Shown: positions 45,434 through 54,953, numbered from the stretch's first letter. The stretch is 64,000 bases of DNA from Desulfovibrio sp. (GCA_016208105.1 JACQYS010000002.1:62001-126000); one strand, 5' to 3'. Notes: a model not told the origin generated them from the sequence alone. A program made the numbers and translations.

Positions 45434-46210
45434 AGGATTTATCTCCAGGAACCTCTCGAGCATCGCGTTCACCTGACCTGGCACTTCAAGCGTCATGAAG
45501 TGGCCCGATCCCACCACTTGTCCTGTTATCAACTGGGGACACAGCTCACGCAACAGGACCGTGTCCGTCCTGGGCTTCGTCGAGCTCACGTACAGAAAAG
45601 GGGTACGGCAGGCCTGTGCGGCCGCTGCTCCGTCCGCGATTCGCCATTGTTCGAACAGGCTGACCACCACATGCTGCGGAGTGCCGAGCATCCTTCGGAG
45701 GATGGCTTGTTTGCGGTCGGGGTCGTCCGTGGGTTCGAATGCCGCCTCGAAGTAGCGGAGGAAATATCCCTGCCACGCTTCGGACTTAAGACCTTCCAGA
45801 AGTGAGTGGATGCGGCTTGGCCGTCCGGGCGGGGTAAGAACCGTGGAGTCCAGGCAGGCCAGGGTCAGGACCAGTGCCGGGTGACGGTGGGAGAGTTCGA
45901 GGGCAACGCCCCCTCCCATGCTGTGCCCGACGACGTTCATGGGAGAAAGCCCCATCTGTTCGGCCATTTCGGCGATGTCGTCGGACAAACGGGCGAACGT
46001 GTACGCGCAGTCGGGTTTGTCGCTGGCGCCGTGCCCGCGCAGGTCAGGGGCAATGACTCTGAAGCGCGCGGAAAAATACTCGATCTGCGGGGCAAGGAAG
46101 GTATGGTCGCAGCTGTTGCCATGGAGGAACAGGATGGTCCGGGCGCCTTGACGGGAGTCGTACACCGAGAGGCTGGTCTGGTCTTTTAGCGTGACTCGAG
46201 AATAACTCAT
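45428..46210 (-). CDS. Alpha/beta hydrolase
   Basis: This 260-residue hydrolase has the HGN oxyanion loop (LFLHGNSCDHTF), a nucleophile elbow GHSMGG (Ser near residue 96), an acid near KPRTD and the catalytic histidine in GSGHFMTLE. The substrate is unknown; the fold includes esterases and lactonases. Confidence 0.87.
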   Translation of the reverse strand: MSYSRVTLKDQTSLSVYDSRQGARTILFLHGNSCDHTFLAPQIEYFSARFRVIAPDLRGHGASDKPDCAYTFARLSDDIAEMAEQMGLSPMNVVGHSMGGGVALELSHRHPALVLTLACLDSTVLTPPGRPSRIHSLLEGLKSEAWQGYFLRYFEAAFEPTDDPDRKQAILRRMLGTPQHVVVSLFEQWRIADGAAAAQACRTPFLYVSSTKPRTDTVLLRELCPQLITGQVVGSGHFMTLEVPGQVNAMLERFLEINPL

Positions 46211-46632
46211 GTGAGGCTTTTACGGATTGTGAGGCCTGTCGGCAAGGAGCAGCCATCCGGGAGCTACGGATGACCTTCGATCGGGGCCAACCGGAAACAG
46301 ACATGGAGCGTAAAACGCGGCACGCTCAAGCCAACACCCACAAGATGAGATGGGAAACCCCATTGAGGCTTGTTATAATTGAGAAACTTTAATTTTTTCA
46401 GGAACCAGGCGTAAAAGCAGAGTTTCTTCTTGGCTTGGGAATAACCGGCTTTTCTGCCAGATGTTTTTTTTCTTGCGGGAGACTGTGCAGGGCGTATGAG
46501 GGAATCAATGTCAAGGGTGGTCTTTGGCAGATGTCACAACCGCAACGGAGGGTATTGATCGTTAATCCGCAGTCCCATAGCGGGCGATTGAGCGCCCTTG
46601 AGGATTCGTCAGACGCGCGGTAGGCCCCGCAA
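46211..46632. other. Intergenic region without a supported gene
   Basis: These 422 bp hold the upstream region of the hydrolase and the downstream region of the exonuclease gene. A 62-codon plus-strand frame from a TTG at 46435 has no ribosome site and no domain. No clear structure was seen. Confidence 0.5.
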
Positions 46633-47286
46633 TTAATCAGGGCAGGGCCGGTCACCCGGCAGGGCGCGTGAGGGCGAATCCTTTTTTTTTGGTTTTATAT
46701 TGAGTGCGCGCATGGCCAGGTAGAGTTCCCGGCTTACCCAGGCGTCAGTTGCGGCGTAGCAAATCTGCGCCTCGGAAAGAATTTTAACCTCCCAGTTGGT
46801 GAGGCGGGCTTTTTTTGAAACGCGCACTCCCAGAAGAGACGCCGCGAGATTGCGCAGTCCCGTCACGGGCCAGCCGAACTTTCTGGCCCACTCGCCTATG
46901 TCTTCGAACCCCTTCGGCTCCACAGGCCCTATCCTGCCAAGCGCATTGAGGTCGTCGCGAACAGCCACGCCGGCCTTGACCACGGAAACGTCCCCAATGA
47001 CTTCGGCCAAGGCCTCCCAGGCACCGAAACCGCCGGAGCGAACAAGTACCACCACGTTGTCCCCGGCAAGCTGGACGAGAGATGGTGAATATCTGACGCC
47101 ACGCTTGAAGGTCGGGCGGGTTTCCGTGTCAAACCCGAGCACCGGGTTTCCTTTCAGCAGTTTCAATGCGTGCAGGGCCTGGTCAGTTGTTTCGGCCACC
47201 ACGACGTTCCCTGGGAACCGGGCCTGGGGTAGGCACGCGAGTTCTTCCGGGAGCAGGGCACGGGGTGGTTCGAAATGAGTGCTCAT
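46633..47286 (-). CDS. DEDDy-type 3'-5' exonuclease domain protein
   Basis: The product shows the exonuclease motifs FDTET (near residue 53), a central VAVRDDLNAL and the YAATDAWVS motif of the RNase D-like 3'-5' exonuclease family, but no HRDC domains. It is 217 residues and probably trims RNA or DNA. It is coupled (ATGA) to the AlgX-like gene, an unexpected partner for a nuclease. Confidence 0.82.
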   Translation of the reverse strand: MSTHFEPPRALLPEELACLPQARFPGNVVVAETTDQALHALKLLKGNPVLGFDTETRPTFKRGVRYSPSLVQLAGDNVVVLVRSGGFGAWEALAEVIGDVSVVKAGVAVRDDLNALGRIGPVEPKGFEDIGEWARKFGWPVTGLRNLAASLLGVRVSKKARLTNWEVKILSEAQICYAATDAWVSRELYLAMRALNIKPKKKDSPSRALPGDRPCPD

Positions 47287-48479
47287 TGGGCCATGGGGGG
47301 CGCGGAAAGCGCTGATGGGGGAGGAGGTTGGGTGAAATAGCGTTCCACGAACTCGTCGATGACGATGTCCGGTTTTTCGCTCAGGATGGTCTGCGTGTCG
47401 AATGCACGCACATGTACGGCATCAGTGGGGAATGGCCAGACAAAGTACATCCGGGAGAAGTGCTCGGCTAAGTAGGGTATGATCTCGTGGACGAATGAGT
47501 CCCGGATCACCACGGCCCTGGGTAGAGAGGTGTCCGGATTTTCATACACGGTCAACGGTTGAAAATGGTTCAGTTGGGCTTCAACGCCATGAATCTCACG
47601 GGCTCTGCGCGGTTTTCTGGGCTCGAGGATGATGACGTTCTCCGGATAGAGATCGCCCAGGGCGATCATGTATGAGAGGCCGCCCAGAAGGCCGGGCCGT
47701 TCGGCCAGTGAATATTCAGACAAGTCCGATGGGGTGAGGGCGGGAAAATACTTTTGAAGCCTCTTGGCCAGATGCTGGTAGGCGAAGAAGGCTCCGAACG
47801 GCGTCCAGTGGCTGTCGGTGCGGTAGTAGCTGAGTCCTTTGGATTTGGCCTCGAAAAGCGCTGGGCGCAGGTCCACGATGTCAACGCCCGCTGCCGTAAG
47901 AGCCTTGGCCATCTGGTCCAGTTTGGAGTTGTCCCTGGTCTTGTTGAATCGATCAGGAATGAATTCAGGGTAGATGCTTGCCTTGTTCGGGGCCACCACC
48001 ACCATGTAATGAATGCCCCTCTCGGCGAGCCAGTCCCGTCGGGCGGTAAATATCCTTACCCATGTATCGATTTGGTTCTGGGGGAGGGGAGATATGACGC
48101 GGTAGTCGTAGATGACGTTCAACTGCGGGTTTTCCTGAGCCAGGAAGAGCCAGTCGTCCTTGCCGACCAGAACCGGATCGTGGGGCATGGATGCCCCGAG
48201 CAGCCGTACGTCCATCAGTTGCTCCCAGCGGACCAGCACCTTGCGCAGGCCGAAGTTGCGGTCAAGCCAGTTGCGCCTGAGGTTGTAAACCACCTGGCCA
48301 AGAGTGGGCAGGTCGAGCTGGAACTCGGGCATGAAGTTAGGCTGGGAGTCCTGCAGGGGCACGTACGGATTTACTCCGAACATTTGTGCTGTAGGAGGGG
48401 CGCAGATGGCGGCCAGAAAGAGCGCCGAGGTCAGAATGGCTGCGGCCAGTCCGAGCCTGCGTGCCGGTGTTCTCTCCAT
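47283..48479 (-). CDS. Polysaccharide O-acetylation protein, AlgJ/AlgX-like (SGNH family)
   Basis: An N-terminal membrane anchor (residues 10-25) precedes a periplasmic SGNH-like domain with KDDWLFLAQENP, the TDSHWTPFGAFF motif (near residue 222) and RDSFVHEIIPYLAEHF, as in AlgX/AlgJ. These enzymes receive acetyl groups from AlgI and transfer them to an exopolysaccharide. It directly follows the AlgI-like gene (3 bp gap). Confidence 0.85.
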   Translation of the reverse strand: MERTPARRLGLAAAILTSALFLAAICAPPTAQMFGVNPYVPLQDSQPNFMPEFQLDLPTLGQVVYNLRRNWLDRNFGLRKVLVRWEQLMDVRLLGASMPHDPVLVGKDDWLFLAQENPQLNVIYDYRVISPLPQNQIDTWVRIFTARRDWLAERGIHYMVVVAPNKASIYPEFIPDRFNKTRDNSKLDQMAKALTAAGVDIVDLRPALFEAKSKGLSYYRTDSHWTPFGAFFAYQHLAKRLQKYFPALTPSDLSEYSLAERPGLLGGLSYMIALGDLYPENVIILEPRKPRRAREIHGVEAQLNHFQPLTVYENPDTSLPRAVVIRDSFVHEIIPYLAEHFSRMYFVWPFPTDAVHVRAFDTQTILSEKPDIVIDEFVERYFTQPPPPSALSAPPMAQ

Positions 48480-48482
48480 GGT

Positions 48483-49937
48483 TTAGAACTGGAAGTAGAT
48501 GAAGGGATTGTGCGTGCCGCTCGCCAGAGACATGCAGGAGAGGATGAGAATGATCGGGGTGGCCACCAGGCCGACCAGCGCGTCGATGCCGGGGCCAACG
48601 GCCAGGCTGGGTGACCGTTCCAATTGACGATGCCTCCAGTCGCGTATCCAGGGGATGATTGGAAGCGAACCGATCACTCCCAGGCCAAGCATCATAATTA
48701 CCTTGGGGTTGAGGAACAGGTTTACGTGCCATTCCTTGCCGCTGCCCAGGCTGATCCCGGCCATGGCCTTGAGGAATGCCTCGGCCTGTCCAAGGCTCTC
48801 CGCCCGGAAGAACACCCAGCCAACCATGAACACCAGGATGGTGTAGACGTGTGATACCGGGCGCCAGGTGGTGTCTATCCATTTGCCGAAGCGCGTGCGC
48901 TCAAGACCCAGGAATGCTCCGTGGTACAGGCCCCAGACGATGAAGCTCCAGCTTGCGCCGTGCCAGAGGCCGCACAAGAAAAATACGAGAATGAGGTTGA
49001 AGGTCACCCTGGCGTTGGAGCAGCGGTTGCCGCCCAGCGGAATATAGAGGTAGTCGCGGTACCAGGTTGAAAGAGAGATGTGCCAGCGGCGCCAGAACTC
49101 GCGGATGCTCCGGGAAATATAGGGGTAGTTGAAGTTCTCCATGAATTTGAATCCGAACATGTGGCCCAGGCCTATGGCCATGTCCGAGTATCCGGAGAAA
49201 TCGAAATAGATTTGCAGGGTGTAGCAGATCACGCCCAGCCAGGCCACCGGCGTGGTGAGCTGGTCCGAGGGTATGCTGAAAATCTTGTCCGCCGGAAGAG
49301 CAACCACGTTGGCGATCAGTACTTTCTTGCCGAGTCCGCTCACGAAGCGGTTGACCCCGTATGCGAAGCGTTCCACGCCAACGGTCCGCTTGCTGAGCTG
49401 GTCGGCGATGTCCTTGTAGCGGATGATGGGGCCGGCCACGAGCTGGGGGAAAAGGGCTATGTAGAGGGATAGCTGCGGCAGAGAAGTGTTCGGAGGGGTC
49501 TGCTTCCGGTAGATGTCCATCAGGTAGGATATGCAGTGGAACGTGAAGAAGGACACGCCGATGGGCAGATGGATCTTGCCGATCTCCATCCGGGCGAGGC
49601 CGAGAGGGTCGGCCACGTAGAGATTCAAGTTGTCGACGATGAAGTTGGTGTACTTGAAAATTACCAGCAAGGTTATGTTGAATGCGATGGCAAGGCCTAT
49701 CTGGAGTTTGGCCGAGGAGTTTTCATGGGCCCGGTGCACCCAGAGGCCGAAAAAGTAGTTGGCCATGATGGATATGGCCATGACCACGGTGTATATCCCC
49801 TCTCCCCAGGCGTAGAAGATAAAGCTGGCAACCAGCAGGACAAGATTGCGAAGTCCCAGGGTCGGCGCAGCCACGTAGTAGAGCAGAAGCACCAGGGGGA
49901 GGAAATAGAAGAGAAAGGACGCTGAACTGAAAACCAT
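48483..49937 (-). CDS. Membrane-bound O-acyltransferase, AlgI-like (MBOAT)
   Basis: This 484-residue polytopic protein has MVFSSASFLFYFLPLVLLLY at its start, FDFSGYSDMAIGLG, SIREFWRRWHISLSTW and the MBOAT histidine motif LCGLWHGASW (near residue 327). It passes acetyl groups across the inner membrane to its SGNH partner. The frame is open to 50111, but the ATG at 49937 begins at the family start. The substrate is probably an extracellular polysaccharide; no polymer synthase genes lie nearby. Confidence 0.9.
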   Translation of the reverse strand: MVFSSASFLFYFLPLVLLLYYVAAPTLGLRNLVLLVASFIFYAWGEGIYTVVMAISIMANYFFGLWVHRAHENSSAKLQIGLAIAFNITLLVIFKYTNFIVDNLNLYVADPLGLARMEIGKIHLPIGVSFFTFHCISYLMDIYRKQTPPNTSLPQLSLYIALFPQLVAGPIIRYKDIADQLSKRTVGVERFAYGVNRFVSGLGKKVLIANVVALPADKIFSIPSDQLTTPVAWLGVICYTLQIYFDFSGYSDMAIGLGHMFGFKFMENFNYPYISRSIREFWRRWHISLSTWYRDYLYIPLGGNRCSNARVTFNLILVFFLCGLWHGASWSFIVWGLYHGAFLGLERTRFGKWIDTTWRPVSHVYTILVFMVGWVFFRAESLGQAEAFLKAMAGISLGSGKEWHVNLFLNPKVIMMLGLGVIGSLPIIPWIRDWRHRQLERSPSLAVGPGIDALVGLVATPIILILSCMSLASGTHNPFIYFQF

Positions 49938-50059
49938 GTTTCCCTGCGGCAAGGCGGATTGTTGGGCGAGAATCGCACGCGAGTCGCAGCCCCTTACCCG
50001 ATGGAGGATGTTTTGACAACTCTGGTCCAGGAGCTGTAGCTGCTGTGCCGGAGGTACGC

Positions 50060-51538
50060 GTGAAGCAGATCGGAACACGTGTGGGAGTGGCAATTCCGTC
50101 CACGGGGGCAAGGAAGTGGCATGATCTCATGCTGGAGTGCCTTGGCGAAGCCGGGATCGCGGTGGCCTGGGGAGGGGTTTCATTGTCCGAGGTGCCAAGC
50201 CCCTGGTGCTGCCTGCTGCCATTGGAGAGGCTTATAGCGGGGCCTCGGCCGGACCTGTTCGCACACACACCGATTGATGCGGTCTCTTTGGAACACGTCT
50301 CGGCGGAACTGCTTGTCCTCTCTCCCGGACAGCGAATTTCCGACGAACTCCTCTCCCGCTTGCCTCTGGGAGCTTTCGAGATCGCGCCCATCCATCCAAA
50401 ACTCATGGGGAACGGAGTACTTGAGGGGCGGGTGGTGTGGCGAAGGGCCGGATGCGTGCCACGGCTTGCCGCCTCAACCTTTACGTGCCTTAGCGGACCG
50501 TTTCCGCTCTCCTGGGCGGGACCGCATATGGCAAAGATGGCGAGGCTGCCCGCAAGGCTTGCGCGACGACTTGCTCTTGAGGGTGAATCGTTCTGGGATT
50601 CTTGCCCTGAGGCTGAACCGCTACCGCTGTTTTCACCTGGGTTAGGGGATTGGATACGCTTCTTTGGCGGTCTTGCTGCGTTCGGACTCAAGCGGGCCTG
50701 GCAGGATATTTTCCACCGGCGTCAATGGCATCTGGCGCTCCGCCCTGGAAACGGCGATCCTCTCCGGTCGGGGTTCTCCATACAGCGGTTCACTCCGGTG
50801 TACCCGCCCAAAGGATTAGGCTGGGCTGATCCGGTCGTGTTCGTAAAGGACGGGCGCAGGTGGCTCTTCATCGAGGAAATCCCAGGCCAGGGAAAAGGTG
50901 TGCTCAGCGTGATGGAGCTTACTCCAGATGGCGGCCTGGACAAGCCCAGCAGGGTATTGGAGGAGCCGTTTCACCTCTCCTATCCCAGGGTGTTCGAGCA
51001 TGAAGGGACCGTGTACATGGTCCCGGAGACCGCCCAGGCCAAACAAGTACGGCTTTACAGGAGCACGGAGTTCCCGGGAGGCTGGGTGTTGGACAGAATC
51101 CTCTTGGACGATGTTTCAGCCACGGACGCGACTTTTCTGGAACACGGCGGGAGCTGGTGGATGTTCGTGAACATCCGGGAGGAAGGGGGATCGTCCTGGG
51201 ACGAGCTTCATCTGTACCGGAGCGATACTCGTTTCGGGCCGTTTGAACCCCACCCGCTAAACCCGGTAGTGTCGGACGTGCGCCGGGCCAGGCCCGCAGG
51301 CCTCATCATCAAGCGAGGGAGCAGGCTCTTCAGGCCGGCTCAGGATTGTTCGAGCTGGTACGGTCGCGCCCTGTCGATGATGGAGATCATCCGATTGGAC
51401 GAGAGCGGCTATGAGGAAAGAGAGGCTGCACGGCTCGAACCAGAACTCATTCCCGGCAGCTTCTGCCTACATACCTTTGAATCCGAGGGAACCCTTGAGA
51501 TCGTCGACGGGCAGCGGCGCGTTCCCTTTTGGCGCTGA
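50060..51538 (+). CDS. GIPC-transferase-like beta-propeller protein with N-terminal transferase-like region
   Basis: The C-terminal half (about residues 250-480) has a five-bladed propeller (GWADPVVFVKDGRRWLFIEE; YPRVFEHEGTVYMVPE; SATDATFLEHGGSWWMFVN) matching the glucosamine inositolphosphorylceramide transferase-type domain. The N-terminal half resembles degenerate formyltransferase-like regions in related bacterial proteins. The GTG at 50060 lies five bases after GGAGG; another GTG at 50045 has no such site. It is divergent from the algI-like operon and likely acts on surface polysaccharides, by association. Confidence 0.7.
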   Translation: MKQIGTRVGVAIPSTGARKWHDLMLECLGEAGIAVAWGGVSLSEVPSPWCCLLPLERLIAGPRPDLFAHTPIDAVSLEHVSAELLVLSPGQRISDELLSRLPLGAFEIAPIHPKLMGNGVLEGRVVWRRAGCVPRLAASTFTCLSGPFPLSWAGPHMAKMARLPARLARRLALEGESFWDSCPEAEPLPLFSPGLGDWIRFFGGLAAFGLKRAWQDIFHRRQWHLALRPGNGDPLRSGFSIQRFTPVYPPKGLGWADPVVFVKDGRRWLFIEEIPGQGKGVLSVMELTPDGGLDKPSRVLEEPFHLSYPRVFEHEGTVYMVPETAQAKQVRLYRSTEFPGGWVLDRILLDDVSATDATFLEHGGSWWMFVNIREEGGSSWDELHLYRSDTRFGPFEPHPLNPVVSDVRRARPAGLIIKRGSRLFRPAQDCSSWYGRALSMMEIIRLDESGYEEREAARLEPELIPGSFCLHTFESEGTLEIVDGQRRVPFWR

Positions 51539-51901
51539 AGAGTCCGCATCCTTGGAGGCGCTGACCGGGCCAGCTTTGACGAGTTCCACGAATTCGCAGC
51601 TGATCCCCTGCTTCACCGCCTTGAACGCGGTCACCTTCATTTCCACCTCCTGGTTTTCCTCGAGAGTGGGTGGGGTGTGCTGCAGCAGATACTGCCCGGT
51701 GAATTTCACCGCGTAGCGAACGCCCTCTGAATCGACACCCACAGCCCGGAGCACACCGTCCTGTTCCTGAAGTCCGGTTACCGTGCCGCGCAAGAGCACT
51801 GGTTCGGTAGGCTTCTCCTGGCCGAAGTAGATCATGAAGAGAAAGACCGCCAGACAGGCGATGATGAGCTTCTTTGGGGATTTCAGGTCATTGACCCGCA
51901 T
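51467..51901 (-). CDS. Membrane-anchored small protein, unknown function
   Basis: The 144-residue product has one N-terminal membrane helix (residues 12-27) and a soluble region with beta-like VLLRGTVTGLQEQDGVLRAV. AAGGAG lies six bases before the ATG. Its last 72 bp overlap the end of the gene on the opposite strand. I do not recognise the family. Confidence 0.7.
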   Translation of the reverse strand: MRVNDLKSPKKLIIACLAVFLFMIYFGQEKPTEPVLLRGTVTGLQEQDGVLRAVGVDSEGVRYAVKFTGQYLLQHTPPTLEENQEVEMKVTAFKAVKQGISCEFVELVKAGPVSASKDADSSAPKGNAPLPVDDLKGSLGFKGM

Positions 51902-51967
51902 ATCGTCTCCTTCATTTGGGCCATGGCTCGCATCTTGCTAAGATATGTTCCAAACAAGGAGGCCGCC

Positions 51968-52306
51968 ATGTCACCTAACAACAATGACTTCTTGGACGCG
52001 CTGGCCGCCACCCAGAACACCAGCAGAAACAAGCTCCATGAACTCGACACCGGCGACGTGGCCATCTCGCCTGCGGCCTTGCGGGCCATGGGCAAGGCCG
52101 CGAGGGCCCTGCTGGTCAAGGTCCTGGGCGCGGGCAACGCCCAATCCATGTCGCTTACGGAGATCGTGAGGATCTTCGCGTCCAAACTCTACTGGAACGA
52201 GACCGGCGGAGAGCTCATCATGTGCGCCGATTTCGACGGGCGCACAGTGTGTCTTCCAATCCCGGCCGAGCATTGGAACGTCAACGTGAACGGACGGCTC
52301 CAATAG
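51968..52306 (+). CDS. Hypothetical protein (112 aa)
   Basis: A strong AAGGAGG site precedes the ATG at 51968. The product (MSPNNNDFLDALAATQ..) is soluble with Ala/Lys-rich helices and an acidic C-terminus ending CLPIPAEHWNVNVNG. It has no recognised domain. The frame is also open upstream to 51923. Confidence 0.65.
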   Translation: MSPNNNDFLDALAATQNTSRNKLHELDTGDVAISPAALRAMGKAARALLVKVLGAGNAQSMSLTEIVRIFASKLYWNETGGELIMCADFDGRTVCLPIPAEHWNVNVNGRLQ

Positions 52307-52337
52307 CGGACTGTTGGAAGAGGGCGTAGCGCCGGGG

Positions 52338-53123
52338 TTATTTTTCCCCGGCCTTCACCTCGTTCCAGAGTCCGTCCCAATCAGTAAGCTTGAATTTCGA
52401 GGTGTCCAGGCCCCGGGTTCGGGCCAACTCCTCCATGGCGTTGAACCGGGCCAGGAACTTGGCGTTCGCTCCTTCCAAGGCAGCGTTGGCCTTTACTCCG
52501 AGCCTGCGGCCGTATTCCACCAGGCTGAAGAGATAATCCCCGAATTCAGATTCCACCCTGGCCAGGTCTCCGGAGGCTTTGGCTTCCTGCAACTCGTCCC
52601 ATTCCGCGGCAAGCTGGGCGGTCTGGTCCTGGTCGGACTCCCAGGTGAAATGGTGCCTGGCCGCCTTGGAGTTGAACCGGTAGGCCTTGAGCAGGGCGGG
52701 CAGGCCCTTGGGCAGGGACTCGAATATTCCCTCTTTGTTGTCCTTCTCTTCGCGCTTGATGCGCTCCCAGTTCTTGAGAAGTTGGTCCTGGTTCTCCACC
52801 TTGAGCCCCTCGAACACGTGGGGGTGGCGCCGGATCATCTTGGCGGTGATGGAGTCCAGGGAATCGCCCAGAGTGAATGAGCCTTTCTCTTCATAGAGCT
52901 TGGCGATGAAGCACAGGAGAAACATCACGTCCCCCAGTTCCTCCATGGCGGCCGGCGTATCACCGGCGCGGATGGCCTCCACCAGTTCGAATGCTTCTTC
53001 GATGACGTAGTCGCACAGGGTGTCCGGGGTCTGCTTGCGGTCCCAGGGGCAGCCGCCGGGGCCAAGAAGTGTGGCGACCACCTGGCGCAGTTTGGCCAGG
53101 GATTCGCCGGAAGTGTCGGCCAT
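52338..53123 (-). CDS. mazG: Nucleoside triphosphate pyrophosphohydrolase MazG
   Basis: The N-terminal MazG domain has CPWDRKQTPDTL, the metal-binding EEAFELVEAI (near residue 43) and MEELGDVMFLL; a second degenerate copy follows near residue 185 (SEFGDYLFSLV). At 261 residues it is a standard two-domain MazG, which hydrolyses NTPs including non-canonical ones. It precedes cvpA by 18 bp in transcription order. Confidence 0.93.
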   Translation of the reverse strand: MADTSGESLAKLRQVVATLLGPGGCPWDRKQTPDTLCDYVIEEAFELVEAIRAGDTPAAMEELGDVMFLLCFIAKLYEEKGSFTLGDSLDSITAKMIRRHPHVFEGLKVENQDQLLKNWERIKREEKDNKEGIFESLPKGLPALLKAYRFNSKAARHHFTWESDQDQTAQLAAEWDELQEAKASGDLARVESEFGDYLFSLVEYGRRLGVKANAALEGANAKFLARFNAMEELARTRGLDTSKFKLTDWDGLWNEVKAGEK

Positions 53124-53141
53124 GGGTGTATCCTTCGCTAA

Positions 53142-53765
53142 TCAGGTCTGGTTGGAGCCGGGCTTGGCCCGGTTGTCGGGAGGGTTGCCCGTTTTCTTTG
53201 GCTGGGTCGGAGCGTTCTGCTTCGGCTGGGGCTGCGGCTCCTGAACCGGCTTTTTCTGGGGAACCACTGGAGGGGGCGTCAGGCTTTTGAGCTTCTGTTT
53301 CCAGTCCGCAGGGATGAATTGGGAGAGGTAGGAGTCAACCTTTTCAAGCACCGGCACCAGCCTGGAGGATTGCATGAAGTCAGGCTTGGGAAGGAGCACG
53401 GTCCACACCCAAAGAACCAGGGCGGTGATGAAGATGCCCTTGGCCAGGCCGAAGAACCCGCCGAAAAATTTGTTGGCCCAGTCGATGAGAGTGAGCTTCA
53501 TGAGCGCCGTAAGCCCGGACACCAGGAGCGAGCAGGCGATCATCACGCCAACGAATATCAGGATGAAGGCGGCCGGGGCCGCGAAGGCCGGGTTGGAAAC
53601 CAATGAGGTTAAGTGCGGGGAGACCTGGGGCGAATAGAGCACGGCCACCTTGAAGCCCAGAATGAGGGCCAGGATGGAGGCAGCCTCTTTGATTAGGCCC
53701 CGGAAATAGCCCCGGAAAAAGAAGAAGCCCCAGATGACCAAAAGGGCCAGGTCGGCGATGTTCAC
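53142..53765 (-). CDS. CvpA-family membrane protein
   Basis: The product has four membrane helices (from NIADLALLVIWGFFFFRGYFRG) typical of CvpA, with a proline/glutamine/lysine-rich C-terminal tail. CvpA proteins are linked to envelope homeostasis and colicin V export; the exact function is uncertain. It starts with a GTG and is followed by mazG. Confidence 0.82.
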   Translation of the reverse strand: MNIADLALLVIWGFFFFRGYFRGLIKEAASILALILGFKVAVLYSPQVSPHLTSLVSNPAFAAPAAFILIFVGVMIACSLLVSGLTALMKLTLIDWANKFFGGFFGLAKGIFITALVLWVWTVLLPKPDFMQSSRLVPVLEKVDSYLSQFIPADWKQKLKSLTPPPVVPQKKPVQEPQPQPKQNAPTQPKKTGNPPDNRAKPGSNQT

Positions 53766-53865
53766 GAAGTTTGCCTAACAGTTTTTTTTTCAGGAGGCAA
53801 AAGGCGATACGATCATGCCGGGATGGCTAACATTATTTTGTTCGATGTGAGCGGACACCGGTGAG

Positions 53866-54333
53866 TCAGAGAGCGCCCTCCAATTCCAGCAGCCACTTCT
53901 TCATCTCAAGGCCAGGACCGAACCCGCCAAGCCCTCCTCCGGAAGCCAGCACCCTGTGACACGGGTACACCAGCGGCCACGGGTTCTTGGCCATCACCTG
54001 CCCCACTGCCCTGGCCGCCTTGGGGCTGCCGCATTTGGCGGCCAACTCTCCGTAACTCATCACTTTGCCAGCGGGGATTCGCGCGAGTTCCTCAAGCACC
54101 GTCTTATGAAACGCCGGCAGCACACTTAGGTCGACTGGCAACTCTGGCCAATCAACCTTTGCGCCGGTAACGTACTTGGCAAGCGCCTCTTCCAGCTTCC
54201 GGCCCGTAGGAGTGGAATGCTTCGATTTCACCGTGTCCGCCGCCCAGGTCAGCCTGATGGACTTGAGCACTTCATTGTTCCATTCCAACCGCAAGGCCAG
54301 GGGTTTTACCACGATGATCTCGGTACTGCTCAC
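53866..54333 (-). CDS. O6-methylguanine-DNA methyltransferase family protein
   Basis: The C-terminal DNA methyltransferase domain has SYGELAAKCGSPKAARAVG and the active-site motif PCHRVLASGG (Cys near residue 125), so it is a real methyl acceptor rather than an alkyltransferase-like protein with Trp in that place. The 155-residue length includes a reduced N-terminal part. It starts with a GTG that overlaps the preceding gene's stop. Confidence 0.85.
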   Translation of the reverse strand: MSSTEIIVVKPLALRLEWNNEVLKSIRLTWAADTVKSKHSTPTGRKLEEALAKYVTGAKVDWPELPVDLSVLPAFHKTVLEELARIPAGKVMSYGELAAKCGSPKAARAVGQVMAKNPWPLVYPCHRVLASGGGLGGFGPGLEMKKWLLELEGAL

Positions 54334-54953
54334 TGTTTGCCCTCCGGTTTGTATTCGAGTTCCTGTGAGAGCTTAACGCTCATGGCCGATTGGTGCAAAA
54401 CGGATTCGTACGCGCGCAGCTGGTCCTCGTCCACGAACCAGGCCACGCGCAGGAAGCCTCGGCTGGTCAGGTAGGTGTAAGCTCCCATGGCGATCTTCTT
54501 GCCCTGGGCCGGACTGTAGCTGACATCCTTATAGTAGTGCATACGCTTGGTGGGCATGTGGTCCTTTTCCAGGAAACGGTGCCCGTTTCCCGTGGCATGG
54601 GCCTCGCTGTCCTTTTCCGCCAGGACATGGTCCATGAAGAGCTCCTGGGGGCCGCGCTTCTTGCCGGTCTCCAGGGTTATGATCATGTAGGGCGTGGTGA
54701 ACCACTGCTCGGCGGGCTTCTGGAAACCCATGCGGGTCTTGCGGAACAGAGCGATCTCTTCGGGGGGAACGGGGCCTGTTCGGCCGGGATTCTCGAAGAG
54801 GTAAAGCTCAAGAGCCGGAATGGCTACCCAGCCCGAGGGCACGGATATGGAAAAGGATTTGTCTTCCGGGCTGAATCCGCTCTGGCCGGGGGAAGGCAGG
54901 GCAGTCACCAGAACCAGCGCGACAACGAAGAAGGCCTGAACGAACCGGATCAT
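54330..54953 (-). CDS. Secreted protein of unknown function
   Basis: A signal peptide (MIRFVQAFFVVALVLVTALP) leads to a 207-residue soluble protein with EDKSFSISVPSGWVAIPALE, a motif often seen in PsbP-like secreted proteins. The ATG at 54953 lies eight bases after AGGAGG; the frame is open to 55001. Coupled (GTGA) to the methyltransferase gene. Confidence 0.7.
   Translation of the reverse strand: MIRFVQAFFVVALVLVTALPSPGQSGFSPEDKSFSISVPSGWVAIPALELYLFENPGRTGPVPPEEIALFRKTRMGFQKPAEQWFTTPYMIITLETGKKRGPQELFMDHVLAEKDSEAHATGNGHRFLEKDHMPTKRMHYYKDVSYSPAQGKKIAMGAYTYLTSRGFLRVAWFVDEDQLRAYESVLHQSAMSVKLSQELEYKPEGKQ

Noticed and set aside
46435-46623. A 62-codon plus-strand frame in an intergenic region
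   Set aside because: TTG start, no ribosome site, no domain and no context.
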